Of a stretch of 41,522 nt of DNA, positions 33,573 to 41,275 are shown piece after piece (position 1 is the first letter of the stretch; each line of letters opens with the position of its first letter). The notes under the pieces were generated by a model. That model was not told the origin of the DNA and searched no databases. It was given only the letters and a program-made list of their open reading frames with translations. The stretch comes from Desulfocurvibacter africanus subsp. africanus DSM 2603 (GTDB lineage: Bacteria > Desulfobacterota > Desulfovibrionia > Desulfovibrionales > Desulfovibrionaceae), in assembly GCF_000422545.1 (NCBI RefSeq), contig NZ_AULZ01000030.1:1-41522 (forward strand), in the 5' to 3' direction. A program made the position numbers and the translations under genes.

Positions 33573-35783
33573 CTAGTAAGTCAGGACGAGGCCGGCCGGC
33601 TTGGCCAGCAGATCCATCACGTCGCTGGCCGGCATGGGCCGGAAGTAGAAATAACCCTGGGCGAAGTCGCAGCCCCACTCCCTGAGTTTGGCGGCCTGCT
33701 CCAGCGTCTCCACGCCTTCGGCCACCACTTCCAGGCCGAGGTTCTTCCCGAGCGCCAGCACGGACTGCACGATAGCCAAGTCGCCGGACTTTTCCAGCAT
33801 GCTGAGGATGAAGCTCCGATCGATCTTGATGGCGTCAAACGGATAGCGCACGAGGTAGCTGAGGGAGGAATAGCCGGTGCCGAAGTCGTCCAGGGCCAGG
33901 CTTACGCCCATGGCGCGCAGCTTGAGCAGCTTGCCCGTTACGTGCTCGTCGCCGTCCAGGATAAGGTTCTCGGTGATCTCCAGGCGCAGGCGCGAGGGCC
34001 GTACACCGGTCACGCGCAGGATTTCACTGAAATCGTCCACCGCATCGCGCTTGAGGAAGTATTTGGCCGACAGGTTGATATTGAGCAGAAGGTCGTGCGC
34101 CGCGGTATAGCGCTCGCTCCACAGGTCGAGGATCGAGCAGGCGTTTGCCAGCACCCAGCGGTCGATATCGAAGATGAGGCCGGCCTCCTCGGCTTGGGGA
34201 ATGAACTCGCCAGGACTCACCAAGCCACGCTCGGGGTGGCGCCAGCGTATGAGCGCCTCCATGCCCGTAATGCGATTGCCGCGCAGGGATATGATGGGCT
34301 GGAAATAGAGTTCGAACTCGCCGCGCTCCAGGGCCTTGCGCAGGTCCGTTTCCATGCGCAACACTTCCCTGGCCTGTTCGTGCATGCGGCTGTCGAATAT
34401 CTCGTAGACCGCGTTCCCGTTCTCCTTGGCGCGGTACATGGCGATGTCCGCGTCGCGCACGATCTCCTCGGGGCTGTCGTAGCGCTCGGTGTCGAGCACC
34501 ACGCCGATGCTTGCGCCGGCAAACAGCTCGTGGTCGTCCAGAAAGAAGGGGCGAGCCAGGGCCTTGCGGATACGCTCGATGATCTTGAGCGTCTCCAATG
34601 GGTCGCTCAAACCGTCCAGCAGGATAGCGAATTCATCGCCTCCGAAGCGGGCCAGGGTGTCGCTGTCGCGGACGCACTCCGTGAGCCTGGCGGCGATCTC
34701 GCACAGCATGGCATCGCCGGCCGGGTGCCCCAGGCTGTCGTTGACCAGCTTGAAGCGGTCCAGATCCAGGAAGAGCACGGAAAAAATGAAATCAGGGTTG
34801 CGCTTGCCGCGCCGGATGGCTGTTCCGAGACGGTCCAGGAACAGGGCTCTGTTGGCAAGCTCGGTGAGCGCGTCGTGGAAGGCCAGATGGCGGAGCATGT
34901 CATCAGCTCGCCTGTGCTCGGTGATGTCCTCGAGCATGGAGATGAAGTAGTCCGGCTCGTCGTTCTCCTTGCGCACAAGGGTCACAATCTGTCTGCCCCA
35001 AACCAACGCGCCATCCTTGCGCAGGTAGCGCTTGGTCAGTTCGAAGTAGTCCCGGCGTCCCGCCTGCAGTTCATGGAAAAACTGCTTTGTACGTTGAACA
35101 TCGTCGGGATAGATGTAGTCCGAGTAATGTAAAGCCCGAATCTCGTTCAGGCTGTAACCCAGAATGGCCACGCCGGCCTTGTTCATGTCCAGAATACGGC
35201 CATTCGGATCAATGAGAGCTATGCCGAAGCCGGCGTGCTCGAAAAGGGTGCTAAAACGCTGCTCGCTGCCCAGGAGCCGCCGTTTAACCCGCCTGCTTTC
35301 CGTCACATCCTGCACGATGCAGCACTGCAGGTCGCGGCCGTCATGGCTGAAGCGTGAAGAGTAGACCTCGACATCGCGCACCGAACCATCGGCCCGGCGG
35401 TGTCTGACGCTTGCATTGCCGCCGTTGGAGCCCAACGCCTCGGCCGGGAAATGTGCAGGGCAATCGGATGGATCGACGAGCAAGGCACGCAGGTCCATGG
35501 CAATCAGAGTCGAGCGGGAGTGTCCGTAGTAGAGCGCAGCGCTCTGGTTGCAGTCCATGATGCGCAGGGACTGAGCATCGACCAGGAGCATGACTGCGGC
35601 GTGTTCCGCAAAGGCTCTAGCCAGGAGGTCGCAGGGCAGGCTGCATTCCCCGTTGTTTCCACTGCGGCATGCAGTGGGATTTACCGCAGGGAAAGACTCT
35701 GGCGCGTGCCCAGGCTCGCGCTCCAGTGGACCCGCGCTTCCCTGCCCCTGGGCTAGGCCGTCTGAAGATTCGTCCTGCCTCAT
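33573..35783 (-). CDS. PAS-PAS-GGDEF-EAL protein (cyclic di-GMP synthesis/degradation)
   Basis: 736 residues, no signal peptide or membrane segment, so a cytoplasmic sensor. Two PAS domains lie at about 55-165 and 172-292, each followed by the usual short linker (DVTESRR, DITEHRR). The diguanylate cyclase domain has an intact GGDEF (381-385) and, five residues before it, the inhibitory RxxD site RDSD (372-375). The phosphodiesterase domain has EAL (509-511), LDDFGTGYSSL and KIDRSFI. Both activities could therefore be present, with product feedback on the cyclase. The PAS ligand is unknown; cysteines in the N-terminal 50 residues and around QCC (154-155) might matter. Confidence 0.95.
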   Translation of the reverse strand: MRQDESSDGLAQGQGSAGPLEREPGHAPESFPAVNPTACRSGNNGECSLPCDLLARAFAEHAAVMLLVDAQSLRIMDCNQSAALYYGHSRSTLIAMDLRALLVDPSDCPAHFPAEALGSNGGNASVRHRRADGSVRDVEVYSSRFSHDGRDLQCCIVQDVTESRRVKRRLLGSEQRFSTLFEHAGFGIALIDPNGRILDMNKAGVAILGYSLNEIRALHYSDYIYPDDVQRTKQFFHELQAGRRDYFELTKRYLRKDGALVWGRQIVTLVRKENDEPDYFISMLEDITEHRRADDMLRHLAFHDALTELANRALFLDRLGTAIRRGKRNPDFIFSVLFLDLDRFKLVNDSLGHPAGDAMLCEIAARLTECVRDSDTLARFGGDEFAILLDGLSDPLETLKIIERIRKALARPFFLDDHELFAGASIGVVLDTERYDSPEEIVRDADIAMYRAKENGNAVYEIFDSRMHEQAREVLRMETDLRKALERGEFELYFQPIISLRGNRITGMEALIRWRHPERGLVSPGEFIPQAEEAGLIFDIDRWVLANACSILDLWSERYTAAHDLLLNINLSAKYFLKRDAVDDFSEILRVTGVRPSRLRLEITENLILDGDEHVTGKLLKLRAMGVSLALDDFGTGYSSLSYLVRYPFDAIKIDRSFILSMLEKSGDLAIVQSVLALGKNLGLEVVAEGVETLEQAAKLREWGCDFAQGYFYFRPMPASDVMDLLAKPAGLVLTY

Positions 35784-35916
35784 GCGTAGCTCGTCCCCGG
35801 CTGATCGTGCAAGTTTGAGAAGATCTGGACTGCAAAGTCCCTAAACTAATTTTTTATCCGGTAAACTATTGCGCCCTTTTTCTCAAATAACAATATCCAG
35901 GGCAGCATGCAGTAAT

Positions 35917-35930
35917 GTGATGTAGATCAA
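35917..35930 (+). promoter_or_regulatory. FNR/CRP-family binding site upstream of the Fe-S membrane protein
   Basis: GTGAT-GTAG-ATCAA matches the FNR consensus TTGAT-N4-ATCAA at nine of ten positions, and partly the TGTGA-N6-TCACA pattern of HcpR-like regulators. A -10-like TACAAT lies at 35953-35958 with no good -35, which suits an activator-dependent promoter. The site centre is about 41.5 bases before the predicted transcription start. Confidence 0.6.
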
Positions 35931-35966
35931 TGCCAGGGTCTTAAACTGATCTTACAATCAAACATC

Positions 35967-37307
35967 ATGAGCAAAAGAATTTCTGTCTTTCAACGCATTC
36001 TGCAGGCGCCAACCCTGGCCGCAACGCTCGCGTGCCTGCTTCTGTCGGCGCACTTTCTGCGCCTGGGCCAGCCGGGGCTCACGGCGGCCTGGGCGGGCAT
36101 GGCGGCTTTGGCCTTGTCGCCATGGGCCTTTGTGCGACCGGTTCTGTGCCTGGCTCTGGCCGCCGGCGCGCTCGTGTGGATCGACACGGGGGTGAATCTG
36201 CTCCAGTTCCGCCTGGCCGCCGGATTGGACTGGCTGCGTATGGCCGCTATTCTTGGCGGAGTGAGCCTGTTCACGCTCGGCTCGTCCGTGCTCATGGTCA
36301 GGCGCGCCGGTCAGGACGCCTACCCATTCTGGGAGGAACGCGCCGCGCCCATGGCCGCGGCCTTTCTGCTTACGGCCGGACTGTTGGGAATTGTCCAGGC
36401 CATGGCTCCTCTGCCTCTGCTCCTGGCCGAGCGCTACCTGCCGGGTTGGGGCCATGCCGAGATATTTCTTCTGTCGCTCTATGCCGCCTGGATCTGCGGC
36501 CTGTTGTTGGATCCCCATAAGAGTCCGCGCGTGCGGCCGCGAATCTGGCTGTTCTTCTCGGTCGCGTTTTTTCTCCAGCTTGTCCTGGGACTTGCCGGCC
36601 TGGAGCGCATGCTCATGACCGGCAAGCTGCACCTGCCCGTGCCGGCGCTCATCGCCGCGGGTCCAATCTATCGCGGAGGCGGTTTGTTCATGGCTATCCT
36701 GTTCGGGATTTCGGCGCTCCTGGCAGGTCCGGCCTGGTGCAGCCACCTGTGCTACATCGGGGCCTGGGACGACCAGGCCAGCCGTCGATCGGGCAGACGG
36801 CCCAAGCCCATGACCAGGACCGCCTGGGCAGTGCGAGCGGCCATTGCCGCATTTGCGTTTCTGGCCGCCTGGCTCATGCGCCAACTAGGGGTGCCGGTCG
36901 GCGTCGCCGTCTGGTCAGCCGCCGCCTTCGGGCTGGCCGGCGTGGGCGTCATGCTCCTGCTCTCACGGCGTCGTGGCTCCATGGTCCACTGCACGACATA
37001 CTGCCCGATGGGCTTGGCGGCAAACCTGCTGGGCAAGCTTTCTCCCTGGCGGCTGCGCATCGACAAAGATTGCGGCCATTGCGGCAAATGTGCCGCAGCT
37101 TGCCGTTACGGCGCCCTCGATGGCTCAGCCTTCACGCGCGGCAAGCCCGGCTTGTCCTGCAGCTTGTGCGGCGACTGCCTGCCGCGCTGCCCCCACGGAT
37201 TCATCCGCTACAGCTTCCCCGGAGTATCCTCCTCCACTGCCCGTGCCGCCTTCCTGGTAGCCATGAGTGTTCTGCACGCTACCTTTCTAGGAGTGGCGCG
37301 CATGTAA
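35967..37307 (+). CDS. NapH/NosR-like membrane protein with 4Fe-4S clusters
   Basis: 446 residues, polytopic inner-membrane protein with about eight hydrophobic segments and a cytoplasmic C-terminal ferredoxin domain. Between membrane segments are two cysteine pairs, WCSHLCYIG (Cys258, Cys262) and CTTYCPMG (Cys342, Cys346), as in the NapH/NosR/RdxA family. The C-terminus has two 4Fe-4S motifs, CGHCGKCAAAC and CSLCGDCLPRCP. Such proteins move electrons between quinol or cytoplasmic donors and periplasmic enzymes. No partner enzyme is adjacent. There is no ribosome binding site; the predicted transcript starts about two bases before the ATG, so the mRNA may be leaderless. Confidence 0.85.
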   Translation: MSKRISVFQRILQAPTLAATLACLLLSAHFLRLGQPGLTAAWAGMAALALSPWAFVRPVLCLALAAGALVWIDTGVNLLQFRLAAGLDWLRMAAILGGVSLFTLGSSVLMVRRAGQDAYPFWEERAAPMAAAFLLTAGLLGIVQAMAPLPLLLAERYLPGWGHAEIFLLSLYAAWICGLLLDPHKSPRVRPRIWLFFSVAFFLQLVLGLAGLERMLMTGKLHLPVPALIAAGPIYRGGGLFMAILFGISALLAGPAWCSHLCYIGAWDDQASRRSGRRPKPMTRTAWAVRAAIAAFAFLAAWLMRQLGVPVGVAVWSAAAFGLAGVGVMLLLSRRRGSMVHCTTYCPMGLAANLLGKLSPWRLRIDKDCGHCGKCAAACRYGALDGSAFTRGKPGLSCSLCGDCLPRCPHGFIRYSFPGVSSSTARAAFLVAMSVLHATFLGVARM

Positions 37308-37371
37308 CAGCACTGTGCGGACCTCACCATGAGATGAGTTGAGCCGTATGGAATAAAGCAACGGCAATGGC

Positions 37372-37400
37372 TTGCACTTGAAACCAATTGGTTGTATAAG
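37372..37400 (+). promoter_or_regulatory. Promoter and dyad operator of the response regulator gene
   Basis: TTGCAC (37372-37377) and TATAAG (37395-37400) are separated by 17 bases. The -10 is good and the -35 weak. The spacer holds a perfect 12-bp palindrome, AACCAATTGGTT (37382-37393), well placed for a repressor or other regulator. The predicted transcript starts about 60 bases before the gene. Confidence 0.5.
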
Positions 37401-37468
37401 AAATCTTGTTTGAATATGCGAATGCTCACACGGTAAACGTATTTATTGTGTCCTTTTCAGAGGTGGCC

Positions 37469-37954
37469 ATGCCTGCTCTGATTCCTTGCATGGTGGTCGA
37501 GGATGACCCCATACAGAACTTTGTCCTGCGGGAGCAGCTCAAGTTTATGGGTTATGCATCCCAAGGGGCGGAGAATGCGTTTCAGGCCTTGGACATGTTG
37601 GAACGGCGAGACTTCGCGGTTGCGCTCATGGATGTGCGCATGCCCGGAATGAACGGCTGGCAAGCCACGGAGACCATCCGCGCAAGCCCACGGCCATGGC
37701 GGGATATCCCAATCATTTGCGTCACGGCCTTTGCCTTTTTAAGCGACATCAAGCGCGCCTTTGCTTCAGGCATGGACGCCTATATCTCAAAGCCCTACGC
37801 TTACGAAACCTTGCGCAAGCTCATCCAGATGGTGCTGCGCGAGTCTGCCGAAGGCCGCATGTCGAACTGTGGCGAGCTGGCCTGCATCGAACATCTCACT
37901 CCCTCATGTTGCTATCGGCGTCGGCGCAGGCATGGCGCGGCTGTCTGCTTCTGA
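37469..37954 (+). CDS. Single-domain response regulator (CheY-like receiver)
   Basis: 161 residues from the ATG at 37469, with GAGGTGG upstream. Receiver residues are all present: acidic pair Glu11-Asp12, phospho-acceptor Asp55 in LMDVRMPGMNGW, Thr86 in CVTAFAF, and Lys108 in ISKPYAY. No DNA-binding or enzymatic output domain follows; the last 35 residues are a basic, cysteine-containing tail (CCYRRRRRHG). It should act through protein contact, as in phosphorelays or chemotaxis. No histidine kinase is adjacent. Confidence 0.85.
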   Translation: MPALIPCMVVEDDPIQNFVLREQLKFMGYASQGAENAFQALDMLERRDFAVALMDVRMPGMNGWQATETIRASPRPWRDIPIICVTAFAFLSDIKRAFASGMDAYISKPYAYETLRKLIQMVLRESAEGRMSNCGELACIEHLTPSCCYRRRRRHGAAVCF

Positions 37955-38214
37955 TGCCTCTCCTGGCCTTGTCCACTCGATCGTCATGCATGTAAACCGC
38001 CCGGCGAAACGCCACGTCTAGCACACCCGCAACGGCAGATACGAAGCCGCCTGCACTGTGGGCTGTGCTGATTGTTTCGCCCAACGTCTTCCGCTAATAT
38101 CTCCGACATAGGTTCGGACTACTTCCATAAAGCAAATCTAGCTTGCTAGCCCGCTTCAAGGGTCTTTCCCCCTCATAAGCCAGCCGCAGGCAATCCCCAT
38201 CAAGGAGCCCGCAC

Positions 38215-38667
38215 ATGAACGCACAGGAAATGGAATCCTTCCGCGACTTGATCGAAAACCAGCTTCCCTTCAACAAGTTCATCGGCATCAAGCTGCTGTC
38301 CCTGGAGGCCGGGACCTGCAAGCTGTACATTCCCTACAAGGACGAGCTGATCGGTGACACTCGGCGCGGGGCGCTGCACGGCGGGGTCATCTCGACCCTG
38401 ATCGATACCTGCGGCGGGTTCGCGGTCTGGAGCATGTGCGACATCACGGACAGGCTGTCGACCATCGACATGCGCGTGGACTACCTTAAGCCCGCGTTCG
38501 GCGACGACCTCGTGGCCGAGTCGCAGGTCAAGCTGCTGGGCAACAGAGTTGGTAACGCATCCACTGTCCTATATTCGCGCAACAATCCGGGGGGCATCCT
38601 GGCCGAAGGCAGATCGGTCTACAACATCCGCAGGGGCGAACCGACCGGCTCCGGCGCCAGCGCATAG
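38215..38667 (+). CDS. PaaI-family thioesterase (hotdog fold)
   Basis: 150 residues. Hydrolyses acyl-CoA thioesters, substrate undetermined. The family signature is clear: GALHGGVISTLIDTCGG (HGG at 55-57, candidate catalytic Asp64), followed by the strand TIDMRVDYLKPAFGDDLVAESQV. AAGGAG is eight bases upstream of the ATG. Proteins of this type act as dimers or tetramers in the cytoplasm. It is convergent with methylglyoxal synthase, with a 44-bp gap. Confidence 0.88.
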   Translation: MNAQEMESFRDLIENQLPFNKFIGIKLLSLEAGTCKLYIPYKDELIGDTRRGALHGGVISTLIDTCGGFAVWSMCDITDRLSTIDMRVDYLKPAFGDDLVAESQVKLLGNRVGNASTVLYSRNNPGGILAEGRSVYNIRRGEPTGSGASA

Positions 38668-38711
38668 CAACGCACGAGCGGGGCAGCATGGCCGCGACGG
38701 GGCCGCCTCGC

Positions 38712-39146
38712 TCACTCCTTCAACCTCCCCAAATGTTCGGAAAAGTCCCTCCTCCCCGGCTTATACGCGCTCCCGAACAGTCGGCTTTCAACAAGATAAT
38801 CGGCCGTGGCGATATTGAACGCCGCCGGTACGTTGTGCAGCACGGCCATGCGCAGCAGCGTCCGCACATCCACGTCATGCGGCTGCGGGCTCATGGGATC
38901 GATGAGGAACACGAGTAAGGCGAGGCGGTCCTCGGCGATCATGGTCGCGAGCTGGGCGTCGCCGCCCAGGGGACCAGAGAGGAGTTGCGTAACGGACAAT
39001 TCGGGAAAGGCCCTGGCCAGCAGGCCGCCGGTAGTCCCGGTAGCCACGATCTTGTGGTCGCGGAAACGCTCTTTATGGGTTGAAACCCAGGCCAGCAGAT
39101 CGTCCTTGCAGGCGTCATGGGCCACGAAGCCGATGAATTGCGGCAT
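38712..39146 (-). CDS. mgsA: Methylglyoxal synthase
   Basis: Converts dihydroxyacetone phosphate to methylglyoxal and phosphate, a bypass of lower glycolysis used when phosphate is short. 144 residues from the ATG at 39146, chosen for AGGAG seven bases upstream; the frame extends further upstream without a better start. Residues matching the E. coli active site are visible: His10 and Lys14 in AHDACKDDL, phosphate loop GTTGG (37-41), Asp63 in GPLGGDAQ, Asp83 in LIDP, and His90/Asp93 in PHDVDV. Confidence 0.93.
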   Translation of the reverse strand: MPQFIGFVAHDACKDDLLAWVSTHKERFRDHKIVATGTTGGLLARAFPELSVTQLLSGPLGGDAQLATMIAEDRLALLVFLIDPMSPQPHDVDVRTLLRMAVLHNVPAAFNIATADYLVESRLFGSAYKPGRRDFSEHLGRLKE

Positions 39147-39297
39147 GTTCTTCTCCTGAATGTGCATTAGGTCAGGCGCGGCCTCCAACCATGCTATCAG
39201 CAAAGGACAACATGCAGCCAGCCGCAAACGCCGCCAGCCCTGACGGTTTGCAGACAGTCGTCTTAATAATCTTAACTATATAATCACACTAAATATT

Positions 39298-39325
39298 TAA
39301 TCATAATCAGCTTAATGGCCGATAC
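39298..39325 (+). promoter_or_regulatory. Sigma-28 (FliA)-type promoter
   Basis: GCCGATAC (39318-39325) matches the sigma-28 -10 consensus GCCGATAA at seven of eight positions. A TAAT (39298-39301), 16 bases upstream, is a partial match to the -35 TAAA. It lies 40 bases upstream of the FlxA-like gene, in a locally AT-rich region, and supports flagellar-class regulation. Confidence 0.55.
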
Positions 39326-39364
39326 GTCTTTAAACGGGAACTTAATTACCTGGAGGTATTCGCC

Positions 39365-39871
39365 ATGGTATCAATCAATGCTGAGTACATTACCGGCTCG
39401 GGCGCGTCGCAATTGCTAGAAGGCGTGAACAGTACCGCTGCTTCCGCGACCAAGATAACCGAACAGGCAACAGGCGACTCTGTGGAAATCTCGGACGAGG
39501 CCTATGCCATGTACCAAGCGCAATCGAGCACGTCCAAGACCCAATCGGCCCAAGATTCATCCACGGAGCAGAACAAGAAGGAAGACACGGCCCAGGACGA
39601 AACCGAGAGCGACGATGCCGAAAAGACGGCAAGCGGCTCCGGCAGCGCATCCAAGCAAGCCGGCGGTTCGAGCCAGGCGGCAAGCTCGACAAGCAGTGAG
39701 GACGAAATCGAGGATCTCGAGCAGGAGATAGAAGAGCTGGAAAAGGAAATTCAGGCCCTGCAGGCCAAGGCTGCCAGTGACGAGGATGCCAAGACGCAGC
39801 TCCAGTCAAAGCGCGTGCAGCTTCAGCTCAAGCAGGCGGAATTGGTCCTTCTTGAGGACTCGCAGGAGTAA
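39365..39871 (+). CDS. FlxA-like acidic coiled-coil protein, probable flagellar regulon member
   Basis: 168 residues, GGAGG eight to nine bases before the ATG. The N-terminal part contains DSVEISDEAYAMY, a motif similar to those in FlgM/FlxA-like proteins. The middle (about 50-115) is low-complexity and rich in Ser, Thr, Gln, Glu and Asp, probably disordered. The C-terminal 55 residues form a clear coiled coil (DEIEDLEQEIEELEKEIQAL). There is no signal peptide. The upstream sigma-28-type promoter supports expression with late flagellar genes. The exact role is unknown. A strong terminator follows. Confidence 0.65.
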   Translation: MVSINAEYITGSGASQLLEGVNSTAASATKITEQATGDSVEISDEAYAMYQAQSSTSKTQSAQDSSTEQNKKEDTAQDETESDDAEKTASGSGSASKQAGGSSQAASSTSSEDEIEDLEQEIEELEKEIQALQAKAASDEDAKTQLQSKRVQLQLKQAELVLLEDSQE

Positions 39872-39957
39872 CGTTTTCGTACGCTTGCCCGTTTGCACGG
39901 ACGACAGCGCCAACCGGGAGCACGAGGCTCCGGCCCAAACGCGACGAGAAACTACAG

Positions 39958-39988
39958 GGCCGGCCAGCGCGATGTTGGCCGGCCTTTT
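39958..39988 (+). terminator. Intrinsic terminator after the FlxA-like gene
   Basis: A perfect 9-bp stem (GGCCGGCCA pairing with TGGCCGGCC), 9-nt loop, followed by TTTT. It is 86 bases after the stop codon. Confidence 0.8.
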
Positions 39989-40158
39989 CGCTTCAGTTCA
40001 TGCCGCCTTGCCATGCGCCGACAAGTCATTAGAATCGGTGTTTCGCACTATGAATGCACCAGCCGCCCTCCCGATATTCGCGCAAGCGGAGCACGAACAG
40101 CTCATGTCGAACCGCTCGCAATCGACCGGGACTCGGCGGCACTGATACGGAGATTGCA

Positions 40159-40611
40159 ATGACCGAAGCGACGCGCCTTTTCATGTACGGTAAGATCCAC
40201 CGCGCCACAGTGACCGGCGCGGATGTCGATTATGTCGGTTCCATCACCGTGGACCCGCTGCTGCTGGCCGCCGCCGGCATCTATCCGCACACCATGGTCG
40301 ACGTGGTCAGCGTGACCAGCGGCGAGCGCATCCAGACCTATGTCATCGAGGGTCCGGCGGGCGGCGGGGACATCTGCCTCAACGGCGCGGCTGCCCACAA
40401 GTTCCGCGCGGGCGACCTGGCCATCATCATGGCCTACGAGCAGGTCCCGTTGAGCCAGCTTCCAGGCCGCGTCAGCCGGGCCGTGCACGTGGACGGCCGC
40501 AACCGACTTGTGTCCGTAGACAAGCACGTAACCCCCAGCCTGGACGACCTGGGGCGCAACAGCCGCTTGGGCGAGAAGTACCGGAGCGTCCCGGAAGCCG
40601 AAAAAGCCTGA
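40159..40611 (+). CDS. panD: Aspartate 1-decarboxylase precursor
   Basis: Makes beta-alanine from aspartate for pantothenate and CoA. It is made as an inactive chain that cuts itself between Gly and Ser and forms a pyruvoyl group from the Ser. Here the site is Gly27-Ser28 in YVGSITVD, after the conserved KIHRATVTGADVDY. GAAAHKFRAGDLAIIMAYEQV is also typical. 150 residues, somewhat longer than the usual 120-130, with an extra polar C-terminal tail (about 120-150). GGAG precedes the ATG. panB and panC are not nearby. Confidence 0.93.
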   Translation: MTEATRLFMYGKIHRATVTGADVDYVGSITVDPLLLAAAGIYPHTMVDVVSVTSGERIQTYVIEGPAGGGDICLNGAAAHKFRAGDLAIIMAYEQVPLSQLPGRVSRAVHVDGRNRLVSVDKHVTPSLDDLGRNSRLGEKYRSVPEAEKA

Positions 40612-40751
40612 GCAGCCCTGGCCGCGCTACCGGGCTTTACTCTACCGGCGTGTTCCCTTAGCAAGGGCCGGTCGCATTCATAGCGCGGGAGAGCCGGCCT
40701 GATGACAGGCGCACGTTCCTCGCGCCGACCACAATAAAGGACGCGCTTGCC

Positions 40752-41042
40752 ATGTTCATCGTATCCGTGACCTACACCGCCGATCTCTCCCAGATCGACG
40801 CGCACCTGCCTGCCCATATCGAGTTCCTGAAGAAGCACTTCGACGCCGGGAACTTCCTGCTCTCCGGCCGCAAGCAGCCGCGCACCGGCGGGATCATCAT
40901 CGCAGCCATGCACAACGAGCAGGAGCTTTGGTCCATTCTGCGCCAGGACCCTTTTCACCTGCACGGAGTGGCCGAGTACGCGCTGACCCGCTTCCTGCCT
41001 ACCATGTCCCGCGAGGACGTGGCGTTCCTGAGGGAAGTGTAG
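40752..41042 (+). CDS. YCII-family protein
   Basis: 96 residues, a typical length for the YCII (YciI-like) family of small ferredoxin-fold dimers. The conserved His-Asp pair thought to form the active or binding site is visible: AHIEFLKKHFDAG and LRQDPFHLHGVAEY. The general segment GNFLLSGRKQPRTGGIIIA also fits. Substrates are known for few members, so none is assigned. AAAGGA lies 10 bases before the ATG. It stands 140 bases after panD on the same strand. Confidence 0.85.
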   Translation: MFIVSVTYTADLSQIDAHLPAHIEFLKKHFDAGNFLLSGRKQPRTGGIIIAAMHNEQELWSILRQDPFHLHGVAEYALTRFLPTMSREDVAFLREV

Positions 41043-41148
41043 AGGCGCCCTGCAGACCGGAGGCGCTTTTCATCCAATGGCTGGATTCATCCCAAACGGG
41101 TGATGCGATCTGCCATGGCTTTGCCCGGTTTGAAGTTCTTCTCCAATT

Positions 41149-41274
41149 AGAGCATTTTGCTTTTGAAAATGCTCTGTAAGCCATGCGTCGGCATGGCTTA
41201 CCGCCGCATAGGCGTAGGCGCAATTCACTTGCGCCGTCAACGCCGGAGCGGGCGTCTTAAAAGCAATCTGCTCT
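41149..41274 (-). repeat. Palindromic repeat family A, copy 5
   Basis: A 126-bp copy oriented like copy 2, flanked by TA. The second hairpin has arms GTAAGCCATGC/GCATGGCTTAC, where copies 1-3 have GCAAGCC/GGCTTGC: both bases of the pair at 41177/41200 have changed from C-G to T-A. Its right end abuts the IS5-family element with one base between. Confidence 0.9.
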
Positions 41275-41275
41275 A

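Noticed and set aside
41149-41274. Family A repeats as CRISPR-like or tRNA-derived elements
   Set aside because: Copies are dispersed singly, kilobases apart, with no regular spacers, and do not fold as a tRNA cloverleaf.
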